Source: JBNLAN01 sp050302175 (lineage in GTDB: Bacteria; Pseudomonadota; Zetaproteobacteria; Mariprofundales; Mariprofundaceae). From it: a DNA stretch of 43,478 bases. A model generated the notes under the pieces. That model worked only from the letters and a program-made list of their open reading frames with translations, did no database searches and had not been told where the DNA came from. Positions within the stretch are counted from its first letter, which is position 1. The number at the start of each line of letters is the position of its first letter. Location: NCBI GenBank assembly GCA_050302175.1, contig JBNLAN010000026.1, positions 1 to 43,478 on the forward strand. Direction: 5' to 3'. Both the position numbers and the translations under genes were made by a program. Shown here in pieces: positions 8,306 to 17,133 of this stretch.

Positions 8306-9724
8306 ATGCAGCGTTTTAAACTTTATCTATTTTTCTTTTTTGCAGCCTCGGCACTGATCGCAAATGCAAACATTGCCGAAGCGGTTACTTCGTCTGAAGT
8401 TGAGGCTCTGATCAATGAGGCGGAACAGCTTCGTGCCAGTGAATTCTCACCAGATCATCTTTCCGAGGCAAGAGAGGCCTTTCTGGAAGCTAACAAGTCC
8501 AGCAGCCCTTCTGATGTTGAAAGCGCCTTAAAAGACGCCTACGAGCATGCGCAACTGGCAATCCAGAGCTGCCAGCGCATGTCCAAATATTTCTCCTCTC
8601 TCGTTGAGGCTCGTGACCGCATGCAGCTTTCAGGCGCTGAAAAGGTTCGCGCAGAGCTGGCCAACCGTGCTGAAGTTGATTTCGCCCGCGTCGTTGAATC
8701 GGTCGAAGATGACAATCTCGGCAAAGCGGAAAAAGATGCAAAAATTGCTGCCGGTACCATTTATGCAGCAGAAGTGGTCGCCGCACGTGAAAACGTCTCG
8801 ACTCCTGCGGTCAAGAAAATTGCCGCAGCTCGCAAGGTAAACGCACGCAAATATGCACCCCGTGCATTTGAAACAGCCGAGGAAAGTCGCAAACATGTCG
8901 ACGCTCTGATTAAGGAGAGTCCGTCCGCACAGAGTAAGGCCTACAGCCTGTCGAAACGCAGCCAGGATTCCGCTGAACGTGCCATCCGCATCGCGGAGCT
9001 CGGTAAAAAATTCGAGAAAAATCCAGCGGAGCTGGAAAAATGGATTGACGATGAGAACGCTCGCATGCAGATCATCGCCAAAGGGCTTGGGATCACCCTC
9101 TCGGATACTCAAACTCCGGAAGAACAACTGGCTGCCATCAAAATCGGCATCGATGACATGAGAAAATCATACGACGAACGCATTGCCGACTCTGACCAGC
9201 AAATTGCCGAGTTGTCACAAAAGCTTTCCAAATACGAAGGCGACATGGCCGATATGGCCGAGCTTCGCAGAACTCTGCAAATCAAGCGTGAAGCCGAAGC
9301 CAAAATCAAGCGCCTGGCTCACCTGTTCAATCGGAATGAAGTGGAAGTACTTCTTACCACCGAAGCCGATGTTATCTTGCGTATGAAGGCACTAAACTTC
9401 CGTAGTGGTAGTGCGGTGATTCCTCCAACGGCTTATGCCCTGTTGGATAATGCCATCAAGGCAATCGAGATTTTCCCTGACCGGAAGATTCGCATCGAAG
9501 GGCACACCGATGCACTGGGCTCAAGTGACTATAACCAGTCGCTCTCCGAGCGCCGCGCTAATTCGGTACTGACCTACCTCTCCGAACGCAATCAGGACAG
9601 CGGCAAGAAAATGTCCGCCAAGGGTTATGGTGAAGAAAAGCCGATCGCCAACAATGAAACGGCATCGGGCCGCGAAAAGAATCGCCGCATCGACATTGTG
9701 TTGATTGCGCCAAGCGGAAAGTAA
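8306..9724 (+). CDS. OmpA-family peptidoglycan-associated protein with DUF4398-like N-terminus
   Basis: A 472-aa exported protein. The ATG at 8306 has GGAG at 8292-8295 and opens a clean Sec signal peptide (basic start, F/L-rich core, A-N-I-A-E-A cleavage region); a TTG further upstream at 8225 would put extra residues before it and is unlikely. Residues about 28-110 resemble DUF4398 (alpha-helical, E-A-E-Q-L-R... A-R-E-A-F). A long charged helical/coiled-coil region follows. The last 130 residues form an OmpA C-terminal domain: F-R-S-G-S-A, I-R-I-E-G-H-T-D, then L-S-E-R-R-A-N-S-V and N-R-R-I-D-I-V, which include the diaminopimelate-binding Asp/Arg positions. It probably tethers the outer membrane or a periplasmic complex to peptidoglycan. 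Confidence 0.85.
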   Translation: MQRFKLYLFFFFAASALIANANIAEAVTSSEVEALINEAEQLRASEFSPDHLSEAREAFLEANKSSSPSDVESALKDAYEHAQLAIQSCQRMSKYFSSLVEARDRMQLSGAEKVRAELANRAEVDFARVVESVEDDNLGKAEKDAKIAAGTIYAAEVVAARENVSTPAVKKIAAARKVNARKYAPRAFETAEESRKHVDALIKESPSAQSKAYSLSKRSQDSAERAIRIAELGKKFEKNPAELEKWIDDENARMQIIAKGLGITLSDTQTPEEQLAAIKIGIDDMRKSYDERIADSDQQIAELSQKLSKYEGDMADMAELRRTLQIKREAEAKIKRLAHLFNRNEVEVLLTTEADVILRMKALNFRSGSAVIPPTAYALLDNAIKAIEIFPDRKIRIEGHTDALGSSDYNQSLSERRANSVLTYLSERNQDSGKKMSAKGYGEEKPIANNETASGREKNRRIDIVLIAPSGK

Positions 9725-9746
9725 TAACCCGCTTTGATCGAAACTC

Positions 9747-9772
9747 AGGGGCCGCACAAGCGGCCCCTTTTT
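9747..9772 (+). terminator. Rho-independent terminator after the OmpA-family gene
   Basis: GGGGCCGC (9748-9755) pairs with GCGGCCCC (9760-9767) around an ACAA loop and is followed by five T residues. A strong, simple terminator 23 bases after the stop codon. Confidence 0.93.
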
Positions 9773-9852
9773 CGTGCCTGGATACCGACGCTTCGCTGTG
9801 CTTTAATCAGAGAGGGGGCACCTCCCCGGTTTAATGGAGCAAGGAGCGAAAT

Positions 9853-10065
9853 ATGTTTCTGAAAAACAGTCAAAACGGAGACCTTTTTGAAGTCAGTGAC
9901 GTAACCGTGCTGATCGATCCCAGTGAAGAGAGTGTCCGCGGACGCTATCAGGCCGGCGAGGAGGTTGGCGATGTGATTGCGGTCGAGAAAAAGACCCTGC
10001 AATTCCCCTCCGGCGAAGCGTTACCTAAATGCTGGCTTGATCCCCACTATCGAATAAGCTTCTAG
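9853..10065 (+). CDS. Small conserved hypothetical protein (70 aa)
   Basis: ATG 9853 is preceded by AGGAG (9842-9846) at good spacing. The acidic 70-aa product has no signal peptide or membrane span. Its C-terminus contains F-P-S-G-E-A-L-P-K-C-W-L-D-P-H-Y-R, a Cys-Trp-Pro-His motif I associate with a small conserved proteobacterial family that is sometimes labelled acetyltransferase, although it is far too short for a GNAT domain. The internal G-R-Y-Q-A-G-E-E-V-G-D segment also looks conserved. Monocistronic, between a terminator and tRNA-Phe. Function unknown. Confidence 0.7.
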   Translation: MFLKNSQNGDLFEVSDVTVLIDPSEESVRGRYQAGEEVGDVIAVEKKTLQFPSGEALPKCWLDPHYRISF

Positions 10066-10150
10066 GCTCCTGCTCAGTCCCGATAATCCCTGCGATTAGC
10101 AGCGCTCTGCTTGCGTAAACGCAGGCAGGCCGTCTGCTGCAAAAACAAGC

Positions 10151-10179
10151 TTGTATCCTGAAGCATATCCCAGTATAAA
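10151..10179 (+). promoter_or_regulatory. Promoter of tRNA-Phe with GC-rich discriminator
   Basis: TTGTAT (10151-10156), 17-nt spacer, TATAAA (10174-10179), then a GC-rich stretch (CGCGCTCCCG) before the start point. GC-rich discriminators are typical of stringently controlled stable-RNA promoters. Confidence 0.55.
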
Positions 10180-10214
10180 TCGCGCTCCCGAATAAGCGGG
10201 TAACAACTTTCCAC

Positions 10215-10290
<76 letters not shown>

Positions 10291-10298
10291 CTATCTCC

Positions 10299-10332
10299 GA
10301 AGGGCTGCGATGATTCGTAGCCCTTCTCTTTT
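10299..10332 (+). terminator. Terminator of tRNA-Phe
   Basis: GAAGGGCT (10299-10306) pairs with AGCCCTTC (10319-10326). The stem extends inward by GCGA/TCGT around a TGAT loop and is followed by the T-rich tail TCTTTT. Confidence 0.85.
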
Positions 10333-10508
10333 AACCAATTTACATTCTCTGTAACCCGTATAAGTGCTGAATGAAATTGAACCCTCACCTTACCGGCCCA
10401 ATTCACCCCGCCTGACTGACACCACCAGCACCCTCTTTTCTGCGTGTGCTAATGATCTGGAAGATGCGACGCAAAAATCGCCTCGCAAAAAAATCCGACA
10501 ACTATTGA

Positions 10509-11672
10509 TTAATGACGATGACCAATCGGCACATATTTCTCGCCATGTTGACCGACATAAACCTGACTTGGCCGGAAGATTCGGGTATGGCCAACCATTT
10601 CCCGCCAATGCGCCAGCCATCCAGCCACACGGGCGACGGCAAAAATCGGCGTAAACAGATCGCTCGGAATTCCAAGCTTTCGATATACAATACCTGAATA
10701 AAAATCGACATTGGGGCAAACCCCTTTAGCTCCAAGGGTCGCCTTGGAGAGCTCCTCTACCTTGCTGGCAATCTCGTAGGTTGGATCAGCGCCATGCACT
10801 TCGGTCAGCTCTATATAGAGCTTCTGCAACAGTGTGGCACGCGGATCTTTGGTTTTGTACACACGGTGCCCCAAACCGGAAATTTTTGCCTTCTTGGCAA
10901 GCTTGGCATTCAGATAAGGCTCAACATTTTCCACCGAGCCAATCTCATCGAGCATCTCGAGCACCTCTTCATTGGCTCCCCCATGTAACGGGCCGGAGAG
11001 AGTGCCAATGGCCGAGCTAATCACTGTGTATGGATCGGCCAGCGTTGAGCCTGTCACCATGGCGGAAAAGGTGCTGGCATTCATCGTGTGCTCGGCATGC
11101 ACAATCAGCGCCACATCCATAATCCTTTCAGCAAGCTTGTCGGGCACTTTGCCGGTAAGCATGTATAGGAAATTCGCGGCATGAGAGAGATCATCACGCG
11201 GCGAAATCGGATCATCACCCCGCCGCATACGTGCATGTGCAGCCACCAGTGTCGGGAATTTCGCAATCAGCCGTATCGAGGTCTCGTCCGCCATCGCCAG
11301 CGTGGTATCAATATTTGAGTTGATGTCGGAGGCAATGGGATAAAACATCCCCAATGCCGCCACATTGGCCTGCAACGCATCCATCGGATGCGCCGATTCA
11401 GGGAAGCACTTGATCATATCCCGAATTTTATATTTGATACGACGATGCTGACGCAGCATTCCGTCAAAAGCCGCCAGCTCCAGACCGGTTGGCAACTTGC
11501 CGTAAAGCAACAGGTAAGAGACCTCTTCAAATGTCGACTGCTCAGCCAGCTCCTCGATGTCGATGCCACGGTATTCCAGATAACCCTTCTGCCCATCCAC
11601 GTATGACACTGCTGATTCCGCGACCGGAACACCGGCCAGGCCGGGAACAAGCGTTTGCTGCTGATCGGACAT
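10509..11672 (-). CDS. gltA: Citrate synthase
   Basis: Condenses acetyl-CoA with oxaloacetate to citrate at the entry of the TCA cycle. The citrate-synthase signature regions are present: G-P-L-H-G-G-A-N-E with the first catalytic His, G-L-G-H-R-V-Y-K with the second, and N-V-D-F-Y-S-G with the catalytic Asp. At 387 aa, with an N-terminus containing L-E-Y-R-G-I-D-I-E-E-L, it belongs to the short citrate/2-methylcitrate synthase branch, not the longer hexameric NADH-regulated enterobacterial type. No prp genes are nearby, so citrate synthase is preferred. ATG 11672 is preceded on its strand by GGAGGTG; the open frame beyond it lacks support. Confidence 0.9.
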   Translation of the reverse strand: MSDQQQTLVPGLAGVPVAESAVSYVDGQKGYLEYRGIDIEELAEQSTFEEVSYLLLYGKLPTGLELAAFDGMLRQHRRIKYKIRDMIKCFPESAHPMDALQANVAALGMFYPIASDINSNIDTTLAMADETSIRLIAKFPTLVAAHARMRRGDDPISPRDDLSHAANFLYMLTGKVPDKLAERIMDVALIVHAEHTMNASTFSAMVTGSTLADPYTVISSAIGTLSGPLHGGANEEVLEMLDEIGSVENVEPYLNAKLAKKAKISGLGHRVYKTKDPRATLLQKLYIELTEVHGADPTYEIASKVEELSKATLGAKGVCPNVDFYSGIVYRKLGIPSDLFTPIFAVARVAGWLAHWREMVGHTRIFRPSQVYVGQHGEKYVPIGHRH

Positions 11673-11703
11673 CCTTACACCTCCGTGCCCTAAGGGATTG
11701 TGG

Positions 11704-11732
11704 ACTATAACAAACGCGATACCGAACCCCAA
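11704..11732 (-). promoter_or_regulatory. Candidate promoter of gltA
   Basis: On the minus strand TTGGGG (11727-11732), a 17-nt spacer and TATAGT (11704-11709) precede the gltA start codon by about 30 bases. The -10 has five of six consensus matches; the -35 is weak. Confidence 0.45.
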
Positions 11733-11800
11733 CCCCGGCAAGCTTGTACGATTCGAATAAACGGGCTCTCTACGAAAGCAGATAACGCAGATTTCAAGGA

Positions 11801-12967
11801 TCAGGTCGCGTTTTCAAAGACTTTCGACTGAAGAAACAGCTCCCGATTGATCTTCCACTGGTACTCATCCCCCGGACGCATCACCTGCAAATGCGTAGGG
11901 CGGCGACTGAAATTCAGGATTGCCTGAATAATCCAAGGCCGGCGCAAGGTATAGGGCTCAAAACTATCAATCGAAAGATGCAGCAATTCACTCCGGGTCG
12001 CAGCAACCACTCGGGCCGAACTTTGATAGCCGCGCAGTAGTCCTCCCAGGTGAATAATTTCTCCCGGCAACACGCTGATCAGCACCTCTTCCTTATCCTT
12101 CTTTTCCGCATCTCCGACCGGAAGATAGAACAGGCACCCGGATTGCAGAAAATAAGTGCCGCCATGTTCCTCGCCATAGCCGATCACCTGCTCGCCCGCC
12201 TCAACAATCTTGCGCTCGAACTCAAAAGCCAGACGCCGGCGATCAACATCGTTAACCTTCTCGAACACTGCATGCCGGGCCAGAATTGGCTCCATCACCC
12301 GCTCGCGAAAAAGTCGCTCGATCGCCTTCTCAAAAGCCATATCTGTCCGGCACTCGTGCTGAATCTGCTTGGCATTAACCTGAATGTATTCCACCGGCTC
12401 TGCCGCCTCCAGACTGACCCTGCGCCGATGTTTCAGAAACAGGCCCAGCTCACCCACCATCACCAGACCGTTTTTCACCGCCTTGATATGATCAGGGGGG
12501 TCATCGTACTCCTGCAGATGGAGCAGCAAAGAGCCCTCCTTCAGCAACCACATGCAGGAGGAGACATCTCCGGCATGACACAAATATTCGCCCGCCTCCA
12601 GACTGTGCTGGATACCCATTTTAAACAAACGTTCCGCCAGCTCGGCCTGCGAAATTTCAGGCACACTCTCGCTAGCCTTCTTCGCATCCTGCTTGCTCTC
12701 ATCCAGACGCCCCAGTGCCGAAAGCAGATCTTCCGCCGCAGTGACTTCGTTGTCGGCCTTATAGGTCTCAATCACCTGTGCATAAAGGCCCCGCGCCTTC
12801 TCCGTCTCACCAATCTGTTCGGCGCAATAGGCATAGCGCAAGCGAACATCCAGATCATCCTTCATTTCCGGGAAGCTCAGAATCTTTTCATATAGCTGAA
12901 TCGCTGCTGCGTAATCGTCGCTTCCCGCAGCCTTCCGAGCTTCTCTCAAAAGTTTCGGCAAACTCAC
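11801..12967 (-). CDS. TPR-like protein with two cyclic-nucleotide-binding-like domains
   Basis: A 388-aa soluble protein with no signal peptide. Residues about 1-95 form TPR-like helix pairs (D-Y-A-A-A-I-Q-L-Y-E-K-I-L and Y-A-Y-C-A-E-Q-I-G). Two Crp-like beta-rolls appear to follow: about 115-235 (G-E-Y-L-C-H-A-G-D-V-S-S and V-G-E-L-G-L-F-L) and about 240-365 (A-G-E-Q-V-I-G-Y-G-E-E-H-G-G and P-G-E-I-I-H-L-G-G-L-L). The first roll keeps F/V-G-E-L-(G) but lacks a clear cNMP-contacting R-(S/T)-A; the second has S-A-R-V-V-A. No HTH. It starts at GTG 12967 overlapping the xerD stop (GTGA), so the two are translationally coupled. Domain reading is moderately sure; function and ligand are unknown. 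Confidence 0.65.
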   Translation of the reverse strand: MSLPKLLREARKAAGSDDYAAAIQLYEKILSFPEMKDDLDVRLRYAYCAEQIGETEKARGLYAQVIETYKADNEVTAAEDLLSALGRLDESKQDAKKASESVPEISQAELAERLFKMGIQHSLEAGEYLCHAGDVSSCMWLLKEGSLLLHLQEYDDPPDHIKAVKNGLVMVGELGLFLKHRRRVSLEAAEPVEYIQVNAKQIQHECRTDMAFEKAIERLFRERVMEPILARHAVFEKVNDVDRRRLAFEFERKIVEAGEQVIGYGEEHGGTYFLQSGCLFYLPVGDAEKKDKEEVLISVLPGEIIHLGGLLRGYQSSARVVAATRSELLHLSIDSFEPYTLRRPWIIQAILNFSRRPTHLQVMRPGDEYQWKINRELFLQSKVFENAT

Positions 12968-13851
12968 GACGCAGCTCCCAAAGGATGTGCCTTGTTCACC
13001 AACTCATGTAATCGGGCTTTGGTGACATGCGTATAAATTTCAGTGGTGCTGATATTGGCATGCCCCAATAGCATCTGGACCGCACGCAGATCGGCGCCGT
13101 GATTGAGCAAATGCGTTGCAAAAGCATGGCGCAAGGTATGCGGGGATGGACACTTCTTCAGCCCTGCGACTCGCGACCAGAGGCGAATACGCTGCCAGAA
13201 ATTTTGCCGGGTCATGCATTTGCTGGAACGACCGGGAAACAGGAAAGGGCCACCGGAGGGCCTGCGCTCCAGCCATGCGCGTAGCCATCGCCCGGCCTCT
13301 TCACCAAATGGAACCAACCGCTCCTTATCTCCCTTACCGATGACGCGTATCAACCCTGCTCCCATATCCATACTACCGAGCCTTAAGCCCGTTAATTCAC
13401 TCACACGCAACCCCGTTGCGTACAAGAGCTCCAGCATACAACGATCACGCAACCCGACAAGCTCAGAAGTATCAGGCGCCGCCAGCAGCGCTTCGACCTC
13501 CTGTTCGCTCATCAATTTGGGCAATATGCGGGATTTGCGTGGCGCAGGAAGATTACGCACAGGGTGATCCTCGCGAAGCCCCTCCTGCAGCAGGTGCTCA
13601 AACCAGACAGACAGCGCTGATCTCCGCCTTCGGATGGTGCTCTCCTTCATGCCCTGCTTTTGCATATAGCCGAGATATTGAAGCATATGGCTCTCATCCG
13701 CCTCAAACACGTTGCTGCCAACCTTGGCATCACTCAAAAATGCCTCGGCATGCAGCACATCGGCAATATATGAGGCGGTCGTTCTGGCCGACCAGCCTCG
13801 CAGCATCGACAGCCGCTGAATCATCCCGGTTATCCTCTCTGCCGAATCCAT
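12964..13851 (-). CDS. xerD: Site-specific tyrosine recombinase XerD
   Basis: Chromosome-dimer resolvase acting at dif with XerC and FtsK. The catalytic set is complete: R149 (T-G-L-R-V-S-E-L), K173 (G-K-G-D-K-E-R), H238 and R241 (P-H-T-L-R-H), H264 (L-L-G-H) and nucleophile Y273 (I-Y-T-H-V). The H-A-F-A-T-H-L-L-N-H-G-A-D-L-R-x-V-Q-M-L segment is XerD-like rather than XerC-like. Starting at ATG 13851 gives 295 aa, the normal size; the longer open frame runs into tRNA-Leu and cannot be coding. The stop overlaps the GTG of the downstream TPR/cNMP-type gene. Confidence 0.92.
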   Translation of the reverse strand: MDSAERITGMIQRLSMLRGWSARTTASYIADVLHAEAFLSDAKVGSNVFEADESHMLQYLGYMQKQGMKESTIRRRRSALSVWFEHLLQEGLREDHPVRNLPAPRKSRILPKLMSEQEVEALLAAPDTSELVGLRDRCMLELLYATGLRVSELTGLRLGSMDMGAGLIRVIGKGDKERLVPFGEEAGRWLRAWLERRPSGGPFLFPGRSSKCMTRQNFWQRIRLWSRVAGLKKCPSPHTLRHAFATHLLNHGADLRAVQMLLGHANISTTEIYTHVTKARLHELVNKAHPLGAAS

Positions 13852-13977
13852 AAGTTTCCCATCGTTCGCATGGTGTAAGCCTATACGATTCATCATGTCT
13901 AAGTATATCGCCTGCAAAATAGTCGGCCGGATAAGGTGTTGCTGCAATATCGGTTGCAGCCTAGCTTGCCTGCAAAC

Positions 13978-14007
13978 AAAAAAAGCCCGGAGTCGAAACT
14001 CCAGGCT
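13978..14007 (-). terminator. Terminator of tRNA-Leu with TTCG tetraloop
   Basis: Ten-base stem (13984-13993 with 13998-14007, one G-T pair) closed by TTCG on the minus strand, followed on that strand by a run of seven T residues. Confidence 0.92.
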
Positions 14008-14014
14008 TTTCAGG

Positions 14015-14101
<87 letters not shown>

Positions 14102-14133
14102 ATAAACACCGGCAATCACCGGTGAGGGACGGC

Positions 14134-14161
14134 ATGGTAAAAGGGAGCAGGAAAGTGTCAA
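14134..14161 (-). promoter_or_regulatory. Promoter of tRNA-Leu overlapping the rnr start codon
   Basis: On the minus strand a perfect TTGACA (14156-14161), 16-nt spacer and TACCAT (14134-14139), followed by the GC-rich GCCGTCCC. The -10 element coincides with the rnr ATG read from the other strand. Confidence 0.5.
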
Positions 14162-16320
14162 GAAAGAAAAGCGGTGGCTCCCGGTCGGAGTCAAAAAACA
14201 GAAGCGGACGCCAACCCGGCGATCAGGTGCGTCCGGAGTGGGTGCGCCGCGCCCTTGAAAAGCTTCCGCGCAAATCCGGCAAGGCGATGGAGATTGCCAA
14301 AGCACTGCGCATCCGCTCTGCCTCCGACCACCGTGAGCTTGAAGATATTTTGCATACCATGCGCAAATCCGGCGAGCTGGAGCTCAAAAACAAGGTATGG
14401 CGCCTGAAAGAGTCGCCCCCCCTGATCGGTGCACTCTCGCGCCACCCCGACGGCTTCGGTTTCGTGAAAGTCAGTGATGACAAGGGCAAGGATCTTTTCG
14501 TGCCGCCCGATGAAATGGACGGCCTCATGCATGGTGATGTGATCGAGGTGCGCGCGGTCACCCGACGTGGCCGTTCGGCTGCCAAAGTGGTGCGTGTGGT
14601 TGAAAAAGCACCGGATACCATCATCGGCCAGTTCATGATTCGCGGTGGTGCAGGGTTCGTTGAGCCGCGCTCGAAACGATTGCCCCCCAATATCCTGATT
14701 GCCGAGCGCGATGCCAAAGGCGCAACCGATGGCAGCTGGGTGCGTGTAAAATTGCAGCGTGGCTCAAGCCCCTTGCGTGGCAAGGTTATAGGCAACGTCG
14801 CCGGCATCGATACCCCGGCCGGGCTGATCGACATGATTATCGCCGAAGGCAACCTCCCTAGCGATTTCCCCCTATCTGCCATCCAGGAGGCGGAATCAAT
14901 TCCGCAGCGCGTGGCACCCGGAAAATTCCCGACTCACAAGGATTTCACCCACCTCTGCTTTGTCACCATCGATGGCGAAGATGCCCGCGATTTCGACGAT
15001 GCCATCTGCATATTGCCTCGAGGAAATGGTTTCGAAGCCTTCGTCGCCATTGCCGATGTGGCTGAATATGTGAAGCCGGGCAGCCCTCTCGATACCGAAG
15101 CACTGGAGCGCAGCAACTCCTTCTATTTCCCCAACAGGGTGATTCCAATGCTGCCCGAGGCACTATCCAACGGCCTCTGCTCACTGAATCCGGATGTGCT
15201 CAGGCTCGCCATGGTGGTGCGCATGCGCTTCGATGCCGGTGGCAAATGCCATGCAACCCAGCTCTACGAGGGCATCATCCGCTCGCGCAAACGGCTTACC
15301 TACACGCAGGTCGGCCATTTTCTGGAAGGGAACGACGCCAGGGCCATCGACAACAAAGAGGTGGAGGCCATGCTGCTGGTTGCCGCCAACCTCTACCGCA
15401 AGCTCGATCAACTAAGGCAAAACCGCGGCGCGCTTGATCTTGAATTGCCCGAGGTGAAGGCTGTGATCGAAAATGACAAGGTGAAAGGCATGGAAGTGCG
15501 CGAACGCAATATCGCCCACAAACTGATCGAAGAGATGATGCTTGCCGCCAACACCTCGGTGGCCACCTGGCTGGAAGCGGAAAAGAAAGAGTTTCTCTAC
15601 CGCGTGCACGAGCCGCCAAAGCCCGCAAGCATCGAGAGCGTAAACGATTTTCTGGAGCCATTCGGCAGCCGTATCAATATGCAGGGCAAGCGCCCACCGG
15701 CCCCCGGCGATTTCGAACAGGTGCTGGAGCAATCCATCGGCAAGCCCTATGCGCATGTGCTGCACCGGCTGATTCTGCGCTCCATGCAACAGGCGCGCTA
15801 CTCACCGGACAACAAGGGCCATTTTGGGCTTGCGTACAGAAGCTACTGCCATTTCACCAGCCCGATCCGCCGCTATGCCGACCTCTCCGTGCACCGCTCG
15901 GTAAAATCGTTACTAAGGAAACAGGACGACGGCCAGCCGAAAGAGCTGCTGATTCGCTACGGCGAACAGACCTCCTCACAGGAGCGCAAACAGGCACGTG
16001 CCGAATGGGATACCGAGGCCTGCCTCGCAGCCCTCTTCCACAGCAAGGATACCGGTGAAACCTTCAAGGCGGTGATCGGCGGCATGACGCAACGAAGAAT
16101 GTTTGTGGAATTGCAGCCCACTCTGGCCGAAGCCTCCTTCGCCGTGGAAGACCTCGGGCGCAGCTATGTGCTCGATGAATCAAGCCACCGGCTGGTCTGT
16201 CGCCGCAGCGGCCACGCCTATCACCTGGGCGATACCATCAGTGTGATGATCGACTCCACTGACCCGGTGCGTGGACTCATCAATGTTTCGCTGGTGGAAG
16301 AGAAAGAGTCCTCTGAATAA
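14134..16320 (+). CDS. rnr: Ribonuclease R
   Basis: Processive 3'-to-5' exoribonuclease of the RNB family that degrades structured RNA, including mRNA and rRNA fragments. Order of parts: basic Lys/Arg/Ser-rich N-terminus; winged-helix-like region (about 30-90); cold-shock/OB domains (about 95-260); RNB catalytic domain with T-I-D-G-E-D-A-R-D-F-D-D-A, the four-Asp metal site; R-Y-A-D-L-S-V-H-R near the RNB end; and a C-terminal S1 domain. The RNase R length (728 aa) separates it from RNase II. The ATG at 14134 is preceded by GAGGGAC; an upstream GTG (14122) is less well placed. The gene sits only 32 bases from divergent tRNA-Leu. Confidence 0.95.
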   Translation: MVKGSRKVSRKKSGGSRSESKNRSGRQPGDQVRPEWVRRALEKLPRKSGKAMEIAKALRIRSASDHRELEDILHTMRKSGELELKNKVWRLKESPPLIGALSRHPDGFGFVKVSDDKGKDLFVPPDEMDGLMHGDVIEVRAVTRRGRSAAKVVRVVEKAPDTIIGQFMIRGGAGFVEPRSKRLPPNILIAERDAKGATDGSWVRVKLQRGSSPLRGKVIGNVAGIDTPAGLIDMIIAEGNLPSDFPLSAIQEAESIPQRVAPGKFPTHKDFTHLCFVTIDGEDARDFDDAICILPRGNGFEAFVAIADVAEYVKPGSPLDTEALERSNSFYFPNRVIPMLPEALSNGLCSLNPDVLRLAMVVRMRFDAGGKCHATQLYEGIIRSRKRLTYTQVGHFLEGNDARAIDNKEVEAMLLVAANLYRKLDQLRQNRGALDLELPEVKAVIENDKVKGMEVRERNIAHKLIEEMMLAANTSVATWLEAEKKEFLYRVHEPPKPASIESVNDFLEPFGSRINMQGKRPPAPGDFEQVLEQSIGKPYAHVLHRLILRSMQQARYSPDNKGHFGLAYRSYCHFTSPIRRYADLSVHRSVKSLLRKQDDGQPKELLIRYGEQTSSQERKQARAEWDTEACLAALFHSKDTGETFKAVIGGMTQRRMFVELQPTLAEASFAVEDLGRSYVLDESSHRLVCRRSGHAYHLGDTISVMIDSTDPVRGLINVSLVEEKESSE

Positions 16321-16353
16321 GCCGTTACTACCAGCAGCCACAGGACTACTCCA

Positions 16354-17019
16354 ATGAGTAACTGTTTTCTCAAAGACTACGGCAACTGTGGCGGAAAGAT
16401 TTCCAGCGAGCACTACATTTCGAAGACCGTCCTTGAAGCAATCAGCCCCAAAGGGGCCATCCAAATTAGTGGGTTACCTTGGCAAACACCACAAATACTG
16501 CAAAGCATTGGCATTGGATCACTTGTTTCCAACATCCTGTGCAAGAAACACAACGAGGCTTTAAGCAAGTTTGACAGTGCGGCAGGCAAATTCTTCCGAG
16601 CACTAGACTCTGCGGACAAACGCCCCCAAGAACTTCCCCCGCTTTCAACGTTTGATGGACCACTGATCGAGCGGTGGTTCCTTAAAATAATGTGCGGTCT
16701 CGTGGCTGGTCCTGGATTCAATAACCGCCAAGTTCCCGAAGAATGGAAATCTGTGTTGTCTGGAACCCAGTGGCCGGATGGTTGGGGTTTATATGTGCCT
16801 GCGCCAAATGAACCTCAAGAGCTCGCAACTGAGTTCTCTGTGGAAACTCTAGTAAACCCGAGCACAAAGTCGATTCTGGCTGCCGTGTTTCGTGTAGCAG
16901 GAGTTTCGTTTAATGTACTTCTTGGACGTCCTGACGATCCGACAGATTGGGGAACATACCATCCACGAGGCCTGATTTTTCAGAACGGTTTGAACGAGAA
17001 ACGGATTGAATTTATTTGA
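16354..17019 (+). CDS. Uncharacterised protein with HNH-like Cys/His pattern
   Basis: A 221-aa protein that I do not recognise by name. Its first 70 residues contain C4, C12, then E19-H20 and later C63-x2-H66-N67, the spacing expected of an HNH-type zinc-bound beta-beta-alpha region (C...C, E-H, C-x2-H-N). The remaining 150 residues have no motif I can name. It is preceded by a weak AGGA site, sits alone between rnr and trkH, and its wording of codons (many AAA, GAA, TTT, AAC choices) looks somewhat less GC-biased than the flanks. It could be a recently acquired nuclease or defence-type gene, or a non-catalytic zinc-finger protein. No partner gene is adjacent. Confidence 0.55.
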   Translation: MSNCFLKDYGNCGGKISSEHYISKTVLEAISPKGAIQISGLPWQTPQILQSIGIGSLVSNILCKKHNEALSKFDSAAGKFFRALDSADKRPQELPPLSTFDGPLIERWFLKIMCGLVAGPGFNNRQVPEEWKSVLSGTQWPDGWGLYVPAPNEPQELATEFSVETLVNPSTKSILAAVFRVAGVSFNVLLGRPDDPTDWGTYHPRGLIFQNGLNEKRIEFI

Positions 17020-17133
17020 CCCATCTCGAACGATCAAGCGGTTATTTACACAAAGGTTGACACAACAAAAAGTCACCCAGTTTAGTCCTATCAGGCGGCT
17101 TCCACCCGGCATTAACGGACCTCAACTCTTAGC

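Noticed and set aside
12050..12895. Long plus-strand ORF (281 codons) antisense to the TPR/cNMP-binding-like gene
   Set aside because: No start with a ribosome site, no recognisable domain, and the minus-strand gene has domain and context support. Similar long shadows at 34115-34975 (antisense aroC), 39158-40054 (antisense MoxR and zincin) and 5407-6192 (antisense dolP/rfaE2) were rejected for the same reasons.
17055..17084. TTGACA followed by TTTAGT on plus after the HNH-like gene
   Set aside because: It would drive antisense transcription into trkH only; spacing and -10 match are poor and no gene follows.
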